From the NCBI RefSeq assembly GCF_018361265.1, contig NZ_JAFLNH010000004.1, forward strand, positions 62,001-126,000: a DNA stretch of 64,000 bases, given 5' to 3'. This stretch comes from Mycobacterium sp. SM1. GTDB taxonomy: Bacteria; Actinomycetota; Actinomycetes; Mycobacteriales; Mycobacteriaceae. A program made the translations under genes and the position numbers. A model generated the notes under the pieces. It was not told the origin of the DNA, did not search any database, and saw nothing but the letters and a program-made list of their open reading frames with translations. Each line of letters begins with the position of its first letter. Position 1 is the first letter of the stretch. Positions 24,296 to 35,270 of this stretch are shown here, piece by piece.

Positions 24296-24751
24296 ATGAG
24301 CAAAACCTTGCTGGTGGTCCACCACACCCCGTCGCCGACCACTCGCGAACTGCTCGAGGCCGTGCTGGCCGGAGCCAATGATCCCGAAATCGAAGGCGTC
24401 GACGTGGTGGTCCGCCCGGCGCTGGCCGCGACGGTCTCGGACATGCTTGCCGCCGACGGCTACCTTTTCGGCACGACCGCCAACCTCGGTTACATGTCCG
24501 GCGCGCTCAAGCACTTCTTCGATATCGTCTACTACCCGAGCCTGGACTACGTGGCCGGGCGGCCCTACGGTCTGTGGGTGCACGGCAACAACGACACCGT
24601 GGGCGCGGCCGCGGCGGTGGACAAGGTCGCCACCGGGCTGTCGCTGACCAAAGCCGCCGACGCGCTCGAGGTGGTCGGCGCGCTCGACGCGGTGATTCGC
24701 GAGCGGGCCTACGAACTGGGTGGGACGCTGGCCGCGACGTTGATGCCGTGA
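24296..24751 (+). CDS. flavodoxin-like/NADPH-dependent FMN reductase family protein
   Basis: The ATG at 24296 follows a ggggag site; an ATG at 24275 is less well placed. The 151-residue product has a flavodoxin fold pattern: KTLLVVHHTPSPTTRELLEA as phosphate-binding loop region, DGYLFGTTANLGYMSGALKH as the isoalloxazine loop, and GLWVHGNNDTVGAA. It corresponds by position and length to Rv2771c beside dapB. The partner and substrate are unknown. The small membrane-protein gene that separates it from dapB in M. tuberculosis (Rv2772c) is absent. Confidence 0.75.
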   Translation: MSKTLLVVHHTPSPTTRELLEAVLAGANDPEIEGVDVVVRPALAATVSDMLAADGYLFGTTANLGYMSGALKHFFDIVYYPSLDYVAGRPYGLWVHGNNDTVGAAAAVDKVATGLSLTKAADALEVVGALDAVIRERAYELGGTLAATLMP

Positions 24752-24821
24752 TGACGACAGGTCCGCGACAACCGCCGCGCGTCGCGTGCCGCACCCGGGA
24801 CGCATCGCAGAAAGGGTACCG

Positions 24822-25595
24822 ATGAGCGCTGTGGACTTGGCCGGACGCACCGCGATCGTCACCGGCGCGTCGCGGGGAATCGGGCTGGCGGTCGCGCGCG
24901 AACTCGCCACCGCCGGCGCCAACGTGGTGCTCACCTCCCGCACCCAGGAGAACGCCGACGCGGCGGCCGCGCAGGTCGGTGGCAACGCCCTCGGCGTCGC
25001 CGCCCACGCGGCCGACGGTGGTGCCGCTCAACACTGCCTCGATATCACGCTCGACCGTTTCGGCAGCGTGGACATCCTGGTCAACAACGCCGGCACCAAT
25101 CCCGCGTTCGGTCCGCTGATCGAGCAGGACCATGCCCGCTTCGCCAAGATCTTCGACGTCAACCTGTGGGCCCCGCTGCTGTGGGCTTCGCTGGCCGTCA
25201 AGGGGTGGATGGGTGAGCACGGCGGGGCGGTGGTCAACATCGCCTCCATCGGCGGCCTGCACGTCGCGCCGAACCTCGGGCTGTACAACACCACGAAAGC
25301 CGCGCTTATCCACGTCACCAAGCAACTGGCGCTGGAGCTGTCACCCCGGGTGCGAGTCAACGCGATCTGCCCGGGAGTGGTGCGCACCAGGCTCTCGCAG
25401 GCCCTGTGGAAGGACTACGAGCAGGCGCTGTCGGCGTCCACCGCGCTGGGGCGGATCGGCGAGCCCGCGGATGTGGCGGCCGCGGTCGCCTTTCTGGTCT
25501 CCGATGCGGCCAGCTGGATTACCGGCGAGATCATGGTCGTCGACGGTGGGCAGCTGCTCGGTGACGCGCGGTCGTTCCGGCCGGAGGACAGGTGA
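24822..25595 (+). CDS. fabG5: short-chain dehydrogenase/reductase (FabG5-like)
   Basis: The ATG at 24822 has an agaaaggg site. The 257-residue enzyme shows the NAD(P) motif VTGASRGIGLAVA near residue 12, NNAG near 90, the catalytic serine in NIASIGGLH, and YNTTKAALIH (YxxxK) near 155, then a C-terminal GEIMVVDGGQLLGD. This is the classical SDR set. By position and similarity it is the Rv2766c (fabG5) orthologue. The actual substrate, possibly a 3-oxoacyl compound, is not proven. Confidence 0.88.
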   Translation: MSAVDLAGRTAIVTGASRGIGLAVARELATAGANVVLTSRTQENADAAAAQVGGNALGVAAHAADGGAAQHCLDITLDRFGSVDILVNNAGTNPAFGPLIEQDHARFAKIFDVNLWAPLLWASLAVKGWMGEHGGAVVNIASIGGLHVAPNLGLYNTTKAALIHVTKQLALELSPRVRVNAICPGVVRTRLSQALWKDYEQALSASTALGRIGEPADVAAAVAFLVSDAASWITGEIMVVDGGQLLGDARSFRPEDR

Positions 25596-25740
25596 CCGGC
25601 CGGCGCCGCGTCGGGGAACCGACCGGGTGCTGGCCGGGGATCGGGGGCGGCTTTCCCGTCTCTGCTGAATCCTGACGAGGCTGCTCGCCGACGCGCTGGG
25701 GATAATGTTTGCGGTATCGAAACGGAGGTAACGCACTCGC
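25596..25740. other. intergenic region before htpG
   Basis: 145 bases without a gene. The start of htpG is preceded by a ggaggt site at about 25724-25729. No HrcA CIRCE-type inverted repeat was recognised. Confidence 0.4.
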
Positions 25741-27723
<1,983 letters not shown>

Positions 27724-27736
27724 CGGCGCCGCCGCT

Positions 27737-27786
27737 GGGGCTGCGGGCGACGGCCGGCCCTACCCGGCCCCGACGGCCGCAGCCCC
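27737..27786. terminator. GC-rich hairpin between convergent genes
   Basis: ggggctgcgg at 27737-27746 pairs with ccgcagcccc at 27777-27786, with a second inner stem (ggccgg with ccggcc). It lies between the ends of htpG and the convergent dienelactone hydrolase gene. There is no T run, as is usual for mycobacterial hairpin terminators, and it could serve both directions. Confidence 0.55.
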
Positions 27787-27805
27787 GGGGGCGATGACCC
27801 GGCGG

Positions 27806-28555
27806 TCATCGGGGCAGCGCGGAGCCGAAGAACTGTCGTGTCGCCGCCCAATGCCGCTCGGCCGCGGCGGGGTCGTAGGGCGCGTTGTCGGGCACCGCGA
27901 ACCCGTGCGCGGCGGGATAGGTCTCGATGGTGTGCGGCACGCCGGCCGCCGTGAGCGCTTTGTCGAGCTGTTCGGCCTGCTCGGGGGTGAACGAGCCGTC
28001 GTTTGTCGCCGCGGCCACATAGACCGCGGCCCGGATCCTGTCGGCCAGCAGATGCGGGCTGTCGGGCTTGTCGGTCGCCAGCCCACCGCCGTGGAACGAC
28101 GCGGCGGCTGCCACCCGCTCCGGAACCCGTCCGGCCACCACCAGCGACGTCCGCCCGCCCATGCAGTAACCGGTGGTGCCGAACCGCTCGCCGGTGACCT
28201 CGGGGCGGGCGGCCAGGTAGTCGAAGAACGCGGCGGCGTCGCTGGCCATCATGTCCGGGGTGACGCTGGCGATCATCGACATCAGCCGCTGGCGCTCCCC
28301 GGGGTTGCCGAACACGGTGCGCATGTCGAAGGGAGCCCAGGCGCCGTGCCGGTAGTAGATATCCGGCAGCAGCACCGCATATCCGAAGCCCGCCAGCTTG
28401 GCGGCCATCTGGAAGAAGGTGTCTCGCACGCCGCCGGCGTCGGGGTACATGACCACACCCGGCCAGGGGCCGCCGGGATCGGGGTCGTCGGGGGTGAACA
28501 GCTGTACGGTGCACACGCCGTCGGCGGTGCCGATGGTGTCGGTGATGTGAGGCAT
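27806..28555 (-). CDS. dienelactone hydrolase family protein
   Basis: The start at 28555 gives MPHITDTIGTADGVCTVQLF and matches the length of Rv2765 (about 245 residues). The alpha/beta-hydrolase catalytic set of this family is visible: the nucleophile cysteine in TTGYCMGGRTS near residue 125, aspartate in ATNDGSFTPEQ near 176, and histidine in AAHGFAVPDNAPYD near 208. It would hydrolyse ester or lactone bonds in the cytosol; the natural substrate in mycobacteria is unknown. It is divergent from thyA and convergent with htpG. Confidence 0.85.
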   Translation of the reverse strand: MPHITDTIGTADGVCTVQLFTPDDPDPGGPWPGVVMYPDAGGVRDTFFQMAAKLAGFGYAVLLPDIYYRHGAWAPFDMRTVFGNPGERQRLMSMIASVTPDMMASDAAAFFDYLAARPEVTGERFGTTGYCMGGRTSLVVAGRVPERVAAAASFHGGGLATDKPDSPHLLADRIRAAVYVAAATNDGSFTPEQAEQLDKALTAAGVPHTIETYPAAHGFAVPDNAPYDPAAAERHWAATRQFFGSALPR

Positions 28556-28665
28556 GGCTTCCGTTGTACTCCTCGGTGTTCGGCGCACATGCGGCGCACA
28601 CTCATCGGCGCCGACCCGCCCGCAGCGGGCTTCGCCGCGCCTGTGATCGCCGCTAAGCTGGGCGC

Positions 28666-29466
28666 GTGCCCGTTCCCACGCCTTACGAGGATTTGCTGCG
28701 CCTGGTGCTGGAGCGGGGGGTACCCAAGGCCGACCGCACCGGCACCGGAACCCGCAGCCTTTTCGGCCGGCAGATGCGCTATGACCTCTCGGCCGGCTTT
28801 CCGCTGATCACCACCAAGAAGGTGCACGTTAAATCGGTGATCTACGAGCTGCTGTGGTTTTTGCGCGGTGATTCCAACATCGGCTGGCTACACCAGCACG
28901 GCGTCACCATCTGGGATGAATGGGCTTCTCCCACCGGCGATCTCGGACCGATCTACGGGGTGCAGTGGCGGTCATGGCCGACACCCTCGGGGGAGCACAT
29001 CGACCAGATCAGCGCGGCGCTGGAGCTGCTGCGCACCGACCCGAATTCGCGGCGCATCATCGTCTCGGCGTGGAACGTCGGCGAGCTTCCCAACATGGCG
29101 CTACCGCCGTGTCACCTGCTGTTTCAGTTCTACGTTGCCGGGGGAAGGCTGAGCTGCCAGCTGTATCAGCGCAGCGCGGATTTGTTTCTCGGGGTGCCGT
29201 TCAACATCGCCAGCTACGCGCTGCTGACCCACATGATGGCCGCCCAGGCAGGCCTGGACGTCGGGGAGCTCATCTGGACCGGCGGAGACTGCCATATCTA
29301 TGACAACCACGTTGAGCAGGTGCGGCTGCAGCTGTCGCGTGAACCGCGGGCCTACCCGGAGCTCGCTCTGGCTCACCGTGATTCGATCTTTGACTACACG
29401 TATGAGGACATCGTCATCAAGAACTATGACCCGCACCCGCCGATCAAAGCTCCCGTCGCGATATGA
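28666..29466 (+). CDS. thyA: thymidylate synthase (folate-dependent, ThyA)
   Basis: The GTG at 28666 gives VPVPTPYEDLLRLVLERGVP, as in other mycobacteria. The 266-residue enzyme has RTGTGTRSLFGRQMRYDL near residue 25, the catalytic cysteine in ALPPCHLLFQF near 148, YQRSADLFLGVPFNIASYAL for dUMP binding, and GGDCHIYDNHVEQ. It converts dUMP and methylene-tetrahydrofolate to dTMP and dihydrofolate. The dihydrofolate is reduced by the dfrA product encoded 60 bases downstream, so the two form a functional pair. A second, unrelated thymidylate synthase, thyX, is at 36711. Confidence 0.96.
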   Translation: MPVPTPYEDLLRLVLERGVPKADRTGTGTRSLFGRQMRYDLSAGFPLITTKKVHVKSVIYELLWFLRGDSNIGWLHQHGVTIWDEWASPTGDLGPIYGVQWRSWPTPSGEHIDQISAALELLRTDPNSRRIIVSAWNVGELPNMALPPCHLLFQFYVAGGRLSCQLYQRSADLFLGVPFNIASYALLTHMMAAQAGLDVGELIWTGGDCHIYDNHVEQVRLQLSREPRAYPELALAHRDSIFDYTYEDIVIKNYDPHPPIKAPVAI

Positions 29467-29526
29467 CCGCGCCGCCGACGACGCCGAAGCGCGGCGATGA
29501 GGCAGCGATGACGAAGGATGGCGCGC

Positions 29527-30015
29527 ATGGCCGATGTGGCCCTGATCTGGGCTCAGTCGACGTCGGGTGTCATCGGCCGCGGCGGCGCCATCCCGTGGCG
29601 GCTGCCCGAAGACCAGGCCCACTTCAAGGCGCTCACCATGGGTCACACCGTGGTGATGGGCCGGCGCACCTGGGAGTCGCTGCCCACTAGCGTGCGCCCG
29701 CTTCCGGGCCGGCGCAATGTCGTGCTCTCCCGCCACCCTGGCTACGTAGCCCACGGTGCGGACGTGGTGGGCAGCCTGTGCGAGGCGCTGAGCGAGGGGC
29801 AGATCTGGGTGATCGGCGGCGCGCAGCTTTACGCGCGAGCACTGCCACTGGCCACCCGCTGCGAGGTCACCGAGGTCGACATCGACCTGCCCCCCGAAGA
29901 TGGGGACGCGCTGGCCCCGGTGCTCGACGACACCTGGGTGGGGTCCGTGGGGGAATGGCAGATCAGCAGCAGCGGATTGCGCTACCGGTTCGCCAGCTAC
30001 CGGCGTGCCGTGTGA
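29527..30015 (+). CDS. dfrA: dihydrofolate reductase
   Basis: The ATG at 29527 is chosen because aagga lies about 10 bases upstream and homologues start at M-x-x-V-x-LIWAQ; an ATG at 29518 is possible. The 162-residue enzyme shows LIWAQSTSGVIGRGGAIPWR with the substrate loop, PEDQAHFKALTMGHTVVMGR with the conserved acid at residue 27, SLPTSVRPLPGRRNVVLSR, and WVIGGAQLYARAL for NADPH. It regenerates tetrahydrofolate after ThyA. The operon thyA-dfrA is as in M. tuberculosis. Confidence 0.95.
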   Translation: MADVALIWAQSTSGVIGRGGAIPWRLPEDQAHFKALTMGHTVVMGRRTWESLPTSVRPLPGRRNVVLSRHPGYVAHGADVVGSLCEALSEGQIWVIGGAQLYARALPLATRCEVTEVDIDLPPEDGDALAPVLDDTWVGSVGEWQISSSGLRYRFASYRRAV

Positions 30016-30353
30016 GGTTTGACCAGCGTCGTCTCAACTAGCGAGGGTAATAACTCGTGAGGGTAATCTATCCCGCCGACGACATGCCGCTACCGATGCA
30101 CCTGTGGCGTCATTTCCTGTCGCGAGGGGAGTGGTGGTCCAGGCGATTTGACTGCCCTTGTTGGTCTCCTCTGTCTTCGCATCGCCACCCATACGGTGCG
30201 CGGGTCGCCACCCCCGCCACTCCGCCTGCATCATTGGCTGGCTACGCAAACGTGCGTTCAAAACATCGTCTGCCAGGTCTTCTTGGGTTCGCCGCCACCT
30301 CACCGCGGTGGAGCAGAGTCGGATACGGAAATTAGCGTTTCAAGGTGATCGTG
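30016..30353. other. 338-base stretch without a supported gene
   Basis: This lies between the dfrA end and the end of the convergent MetE-like gene. In M. tuberculosis small genes of a restriction-type locus follow dfrA; nothing similar is recognisable here. A minus-strand frame (30034-30303) reads RWRRTQEDLADDVLNARL at its start but has no clear family. Confidence 0.35.
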
Positions 30354-31508
30354 TCAGTGCCAGAGACGTTGCGTGGCAAGCCTTGCCCCTTCGGCCATCG
30401 CCTGCAACTTCGCCCACACCACGCTGGGAACGACGAGCTGGTAGCCCGCAAACGTGCTGAAGCCGCAGTCGGTAGCCGCCATCACGTTCTCGCGGCCGAC
30501 AACACCGGCGTAGCGGGTTAGGCGTTGGGCAACGACCTCAGGATGCTCGACCACGTTGGTGGTCGGGTCCAGCACACCTGGAAGCACGTACTTGCCATCA
30601 GGTAGCTTAACGTCTTCGAAGACGGCCCATTCGTGGGCATGGCGGCCACTCGAAGACATCAGCATGATCCCGGCGGGCTTGGCCTTGAGCACGATGTCGA
30701 TGATGCTTTTGAGTTCGACGTCACTGGTCCGAGGCATCTCAAGGTTGCCCCAGCAAACGTGAATGCGCATTGCTTCGGCAGGGATGTTGGCGACGGCGTG
30801 ATTCAGCGCCTCAACGTGCAGCTCGATCTGCTTGCGGAAATTCTGCAGCGAGCCGGCGCCAGGCGCGGTCATTGCCAGGTCGGGGCAGTCCAGCTGCAGC
30901 AGGAAACCGGCTCGGTGGATCGCCTCGTATTCTTCACGCATCGCGTCGGCGATCGCCGCCAAATACTCTTCCTCGCCGGAGTAGTAGCGGTTGGGCGAGA
31001 ACACCGAGATGACGCCAGGCGAGGCCGCAGTCATAAACGCGCCCGCCGGCGAGGCGCCCGCCACGGCCGCCTTCAGGTTGTCGATGTCGGTCTGCAGTGC
31101 GTCGTGGCCGGTGTACGCCACCGGCCCGTCGCAAGCGGTGAATCTGATGTTGGCGAGCGACTCGACGATCGGCGGGACACGCTCGGCGGCGAAGTCGGGA
31201 AACTGGCTTAGGTCCAGAATCAGCGGAACCAGCTCCTCGAGTGAGCCTTCACCACCGAAGCCGGTCAGGCGATCCTTGACATAGGTGGCATAGGAGGGCT
31301 TTGAGACCTCGCCGTCGTTGACCACGTCGACGCCGGCATCGAGTTGCTTACGCACGGTCTCGTTGACCGCGGAGCGCACGTCGGCTCCCACCTTGGCTGT
31401 GTCGACCGGCTCACCGACTTCCTGAGCGTATACCTGCGCAAGCAACTCCGGCGGTCTGGGGAGACTGCCGGCATGGGTCGTCAAGATACGCTCGGCGCTT
31501 GGCCGCAC
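30354..31508 (-). CDS. cobalamin-independent methionine synthase-like protein (MetE C-terminal type)
   Basis: The GTG at 31508 follows a ggaggtgg site, so it is preferred over upstream starts. The 384-residue product has the UROD/MetE beta-barrel: ILTTHAGSLPRP at the N-terminus, VNDGEVSKPSY near residue 65, and the zinc ligands HVCWGN near 245 and ATDCGFST near 350. The N-terminal duplicated half of full MetE is absent. Such short forms may transfer methyl or other one-carbon or thioether groups between small thiols, but the substrates are unknown. It is a stand-alone gene facing away from the secreted protein at 31916. Confidence 0.8.
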   Translation of the reverse strand: MRPSAERILTTHAGSLPRPPELLAQVYAQEVGEPVDTAKVGADVRSAVNETVRKQLDAGVDVVNDGEVSKPSYATYVKDRLTGFGGEGSLEELVPLILDLSQFPDFAAERVPPIVESLANIRFTACDGPVAYTGHDALQTDIDNLKAAVAGASPAGAFMTAASPGVISVFSPNRYYSGEEEYLAAIADAMREEYEAIHRAGFLLQLDCPDLAMTAPGAGSLQNFRKQIELHVEALNHAVANIPAEAMRIHVCWGNLEMPRTSDVELKSIIDIVLKAKPAGIMLMSSSGRHAHEWAVFEDVKLPDGKYVLPGVLDPTTNVVEHPEVVAQRLTRYAGVVGRENVMAATDCGFSTFAGYQLVVPSVVWAKLQAMAEGARLATQRLWH

Positions 31509-31915
31509 GGCTCCACCTCCCGGAAAAGTAGTGACGCCGCCACCGTGACCGGCCCCCAGCGTCAAGCGAAAGCGTGCGGACAACGGCCACCGCCCCATGG
31601 TCACAGAGCGCCACGAACCAGTCAATACGGCGTATTGGCCAGAACACGCGCGTGGGGATCGTCGCCTCACCGGAGAATGCGCCCGTGCGACGCATCTCAT
31701 CCGGCAGTTGACGCAGCCTCAAAAATAGCCCCGTGTCGCCGGGCGGATTTTAAATTTAGTAATGAAATTCTAACGTAAATAAGCAAATCTATAGAGTCAG
31801 GATTGTGACGGGTTCGTGTCACAACGGTGATTATAAAATAGCACCTTCGGATGCGATTGGTAGTTTCGCGCGCAGTGGCCGTGCGCCACCCATTCGAGAC
31901 AACGGAAAGGAACTT
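31509..31915. other. 407-base divergent intergenic region
   Basis: No gene is supported. The segment 31736-31860 is AT-rich for this genome and includes attataaaatagc near 31830, which could contain a promoter for the secreted protein. It separates the divergent MetE-like and secreted-protein genes. Confidence 0.35.
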
Positions 31916-32305
31916 ATGGGGCACAATCGGACTTTCGGGGCGGGACTGGCAATGTCCGTCGGTCTGATCGCTGCGGCCGCCGTCTGGGCCGCTCCGGTGC
32001 AGGCCGACCCTACCAACGACTCGAGACAGTCGGTCTGCCCGATGATGACCCAAGTGGGCTCGTCATTTGCGTCGTTAATGTCCACGCTCATCAATGCGAC
32101 GTCCGACATTCACGGAAAAACCACCATCAACCCCGACATGGCCGGGATGTTCAGCAAGATGGGAATATCGAATTACTGCCCGGACGCAGAGAGGTCGCTG
32201 CGCAACAACCAGCTGCCGAACGTGCCCGGGATCATCAGCGACAGGCCCGACGTGCATGGCATCGTCGGTGGCGTGCCCTCGAGCCCAGGGGCGCCCAGCC
32301 AGTAA
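31916..32305 (+). CDS. small secreted protein of unknown function
   Basis: The ATG at 31916 follows ggaaagga. The 129-residue product begins with a signal peptide: a short basic start, a hydrophobic core LAMSVGLIAAAAVWAAP, and a likely AxA cleavage near VQADP (residue 31). The mature part has two cysteines (SVCPMM and NYCPDA) about 55 residues apart that could form one disulfide, and a proline/glycine-rich tail. The layout resembles small exported mycobacterial proteins of the DUF732 or similar kind, but I could not place the family. Confidence 0.7.
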   Translation: MGHNRTFGAGLAMSVGLIAAAAVWAAPVQADPTNDSRQSVCPMMTQVGSSFASLMSTLINATSDIHGKTTINPDMAGMFSKMGISNYCPDAERSLRNNQLPNVPGIISDRPDVHGIVGGVPSSPGAPSQ

Positions 32306-32362
32306 TCAGTTCTGGCCAGAACGTCCAATGCGAAAATAAGACGGTAAGGGGCCAGTGGCTGC

Positions 32363-32392
32363 TTATCTCTGCTCGCGTTATCTCTGCTCGCG
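32363..32392. repeat. perfect 15-bp tandem duplication
   Basis: ttatctctgctcgcg occurs twice without a gap (32363-32377 and 32378-32392) in the 236-base spacer between the secreted-protein gene and the IS5 element. No gene is supported in that spacer. Confidence 0.8.
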
Positions 32393-33398
32393 CAGCGCGG
32401 CCAGCGCGAAACCGGTCGAGGACCTCGCTCACCTAAGCTTGGCTCACATGTCGGCTATCGTCTCGAGCGAGCCGGCTGCGGGCCAGCTCCGCACATCGGG
32501 CAAGCCTCCGGCCACGCACTGAAAACTCAAATTAGGTCTCAGAGCCTGTTCACAAACGTTTAGGCTGCCTGCTCGATGGGCGCGGGCGGGCCGGTGCGAG
32601 GGCGTCCCCATCGAGGATTCGGTCGCGCCCCTGGGGTCGCTTGGTGGAGTTTGCGGGTCATGATCGTGACGTTGACCCAGAGCACCATGGCTTCGTGGTG
32701 GTCTGGGCGGCGTTCGTAGTCGCGGACGAGTCGGCGGTAACGCAGCATCCAGCCAAAGGTGCGTTCGACGACCCAGCGGCGCGGCAGCACCGTGAAGCCA
32801 ACCATGTCGTCGCTGCGCTTGACGACTTGGACGGTCAGTGCCAGAACGGATTTCGCCCAATCGACCAAACGCCCGGCATAGCCGCCGTCGGCCCATACCA
32901 GCGAGATCATGGAGAAGCGTTCCCGCACCACGCCCAGCACCCGAAACGCGGCGTCTCGATCCTGCATCGAGGCCGCGGTGACGACCACGACCAGCAGCAG
33001 GCCCAGCGAGTCCACCACGATGTGGCGCTTTCGGCCATTGATCTTCTTGCCGGCGTCGTAGCCGCGGGTGGTGGCGCCCACGGTGTCGGCGGCCTTGACC
33101 GACTGCGCGTCGATCACCCCGGCGGTGGGCAGCGGAGCCCGACCCCACGCGACACGCAGCCGAGCGCGCAACCCGTCGACCAGCCGCTGCGGCATCCCCC
33201 GCTGGCTCCAGCGCTCAAAGAACGCATACACCGCCCGCCACGGCGGGAAATCTGCTGGCAGAGCCCGCCATTCGATGCCGTAGCGGGTCACGTAACCGAT
33301 CGCATCCAGGACCGCCCGCAGATCGTGGACCATCGCCCGCCCACCTGGGCCGCGGCGTAACTCGGCCATCACCGCCTCGACCTCCGGGCGCAAAAGCT

Positions 33399-34831
33399 AG
33401 TTGCGTCCAGGGAGGTGGTGTACGACCCGCTGATTAGCGGGTGTGTCGCAGCCCAGTAGAGGGCGGTCATCGCGTGATCCTTCGAAACGACGGATCAGTC
33501 ACCCGAAGGAGAACAACGCGATGACCAACCACCACCCTATCGATGTTGAGAAGCTGTTGGAGGAGCAACTCGCCACGGCGAGCCCGGATTTGCTGCGGGC
33601 GCTGTTGTCGACGTTTATTCAGGCCCTGATGGGCGCGGAGGCCGACGCGGTGTGCAGCGCTGGCTATGGGCAACGTAGTCCGGGTCGCACCAATCGGCGC
33701 AACGGGTATCGGCCTCGGGATTTCGATACCCGCGTCGGCACGATCAAGCTGGCAATTCCCAAGTTGCGCCGGGGGAGCTATTTCCCGGACTGGCTGCTGG
33801 AGCGGCGCAAGCGGGCCGAGCGGGCGCTGACCAGTGTGGTGGCGACCTGCTATCTGCTCGGTGTGTCCACCCGGCGCATGGAGCGCCTCGTCGAATCCCT
33901 CGGCGTGACAGGCCTTTCTAAATCGCAGGTCTCGGTCATGGCTGCCGAGCTCGATGAGGCGGTGGAGGCGTTTCGCACCCGCCCACTGGATGCCGGCCCC
34001 TACACGTTTGTGGCCGCGGACGCCCTGGTGCTCAAGGTGCGCGAGGGCGGGCGGGTGGTCGGGGTGCACACCCTGATCGCCACCGGCGTCAACGCCGAGG
34101 GCTACCGCGAAATCCTGGGCGTGCAGGTCACCTCCGCCGAGGATGCAGCGGGCTGGTTGGCGTTCTTCCGCGACCTGGTGGCTCGCGGGCTGTCCGGGGT
34201 GGCCCTGGTCACCAGTGACGCCCATCCCGGGCTGGTCGAGGCCATTGGCGCCACCTTGCCCGGAGCGGCCTGGCAGCGCTGCCGCACCCATTACGCGGTC
34301 AACCTGATGACCGTCACCCCGAAATCGTCCTGGCCGTGGGTGCGCACCCTGCTGCACTCGATCTTCGACCAGCCTGACGCGGAATCTGTTGCAGCTCAGT
34401 ATGATCGAGTACTCGACGCGCTGAGTGGCAAGCTGCCGAAAGTGGCTGAGCACCTTGATGCCGCCCGCGCCGAGCTGCTGGCGTTCACCGCCTTCCCCAA
34501 ACAGATCTGGCGCCAGATTTGGTCGAATAATCCCCAGGAGCGGCTCAACAAAGAGATCCGGCGCCGAACCGACGTGGTGGGCATCTTCCCCGATCGCAGT
34601 GCGATCATCCGCCTCGTCGGCGCGGTGTTAGCTGAACAGCACGACGAATGGATCGAAGGCCGCCGCTACCTTGGCCTCGACGTGCTCACCCGATCCCGCG
34701 CAGTGCTGGCCACCACCGACCAACCGGTCGATGACCAGTCCGGCACCACCACGCCGGCATTGATGGCCTAAACTCCCACCCGAAGGGTCACGCATCGAGC
34801 GAACTCATACACCACCACTCCGGACTTGGCC
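33399..34831 (+). mobile_element. IS256-family insertion sequence, intact
   Basis: Both ends are flanked by the 8-bp direct repeat caaaagct (33391-33398 and 34832-34839), the duplication size typical of IS256. The terminal inverted repeats are imperfect around gtccagggaggtggtgta (left) and its counterpart gtccggagtggtggtgta (right, inverted). Length is 1,433 bp with one transposase gene. Clean target duplication and an intact gene suggest recent movement. Confidence 0.9.
33521..34771 (+). CDS. IS256-family (mutator-type) transposase
   Basis: An aaggag site precedes the ATG at 33521. The 416-residue enzyme has GYRPRDFDTRVGTIKLAIPK in the N-terminal domain, then the DDE site: D in FVAADALVLKVREG near residue 167, D in LVTSDAHPGLVEAI near 233, and E in NNPQERLNKEIRRRTDVVGI near 340, with the CxxH of QRCRTHYAVN between. 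All family hallmarks are present. It moves its element by a copy-out circle pathway. Confidence 0.93.
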   Translation: MTNHHPIDVEKLLEEQLATASPDLLRALLSTFIQALMGAEADAVCSAGYGQRSPGRTNRRNGYRPRDFDTRVGTIKLAIPKLRRGSYFPDWLLERRKRAERALTSVVATCYLLGVSTRRMERLVESLGVTGLSKSQVSVMAAELDEAVEAFRTRPLDAGPYTFVAADALVLKVREGGRVVGVHTLIATGVNAEGYREILGVQVTSAEDAAGWLAFFRDLVARGLSGVALVTSDAHPGLVEAIGATLPGAAWQRCRTHYAVNLMTVTPKSSWPWVRTLLHSIFDQPDAESVAAQYDRVLDALSGKLPKVAEHLDAARAELLAFTAFPKQIWRQIWSNNPQERLNKEIRRRTDVVGIFPDRSAIIRLVGAVLAEQHDEWIEGRRYLGLDVLTRSRAVLATTDQPVDDQSGTTTPALMA

Positions 34832-35084
34832 CAAAAGCTTCCACTGCTCATCGCTCAGATCCGATGGATACTGCGGCTTTCGGTCACGACAAAGGCAACC
34901 CGCCGCGGCGCAACTGGTTTTCCTGGACTCGACGGGGTAGACAGGCATTCACGGGGCTCCGGCAGCAGGGGATTTGGTGTCTACCTGCTATCGCGAGCCC
35001 CGTCTTGTGCCGTTGAACGACACCCAATCGTTATCACACTGTTATCACCAGTCACTACTGCCACACAAGTTTGTGAACAGGCTC

Positions 35085-35270
35085 TCACAGGAGTAAGCGG
35101 ACGGCGATCAAGATCTTGACGCCTTGACGCGCTGGATGCGTGGCCACGGTACGGGGCCGAGTGGTGGAATGTGGCCCTCTGCGGCTGGGCGCCGAACCCG
35201 AAGCGCGCGGTGGCGTCCCAACAGCGGTGTAAAAGTCGAACACAGATTCCGCTGACTTGCGATTGTGATG
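35085..35270. other. short spacer, outer end of a deleted IS256-type element
   Basis: No gene is supported. From 35206 on the sequence matches the stretch at about 405-471 at the window start, so it marks the same element end. Confidence 0.35.

Larger units (their letters stand above)
32560..34948 (-). pseudogene. IS5-family transposase, split by IS256 insertion
   Basis: The N-terminal 36 or so codons run from the ATG at 34948 down to 34832 (ending YPSDLSDEQWKLL), and the rest runs from 33390 down to 32560 (starting RPEVEAVMAELRRGPGGRAM). Removing the insert and one copy of the 8-bp duplication gives one continuous 315-codon frame. DDE residues are present: D in AGVIDAQSVKAADT, D in LVWADGGYAGRL, E in PRRWVVERTFGWMLRYRR. 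The gene was intact before the insertion, so this is a recent event. Confidence 0.85.
32542..35084. mobile_element. IS5-family element interrupted by an IS256-family element
   Basis: Inverted repeats gagcctgttcacaaac (32542-32557) and gtttgtgaacaggctc (35069-35084) bound the unit and match exactly. Without the inserted element and one target copy the IS would be 1,102 bp, a normal IS5 size. Its single gene is split by the inserted IS256-family element. Confidence 0.85.

Noticed and set aside
30034..30303. An 89-codon minus-strand frame after dfrA
   Set aside because: No recognisable domain, poor start context, and no support from position.
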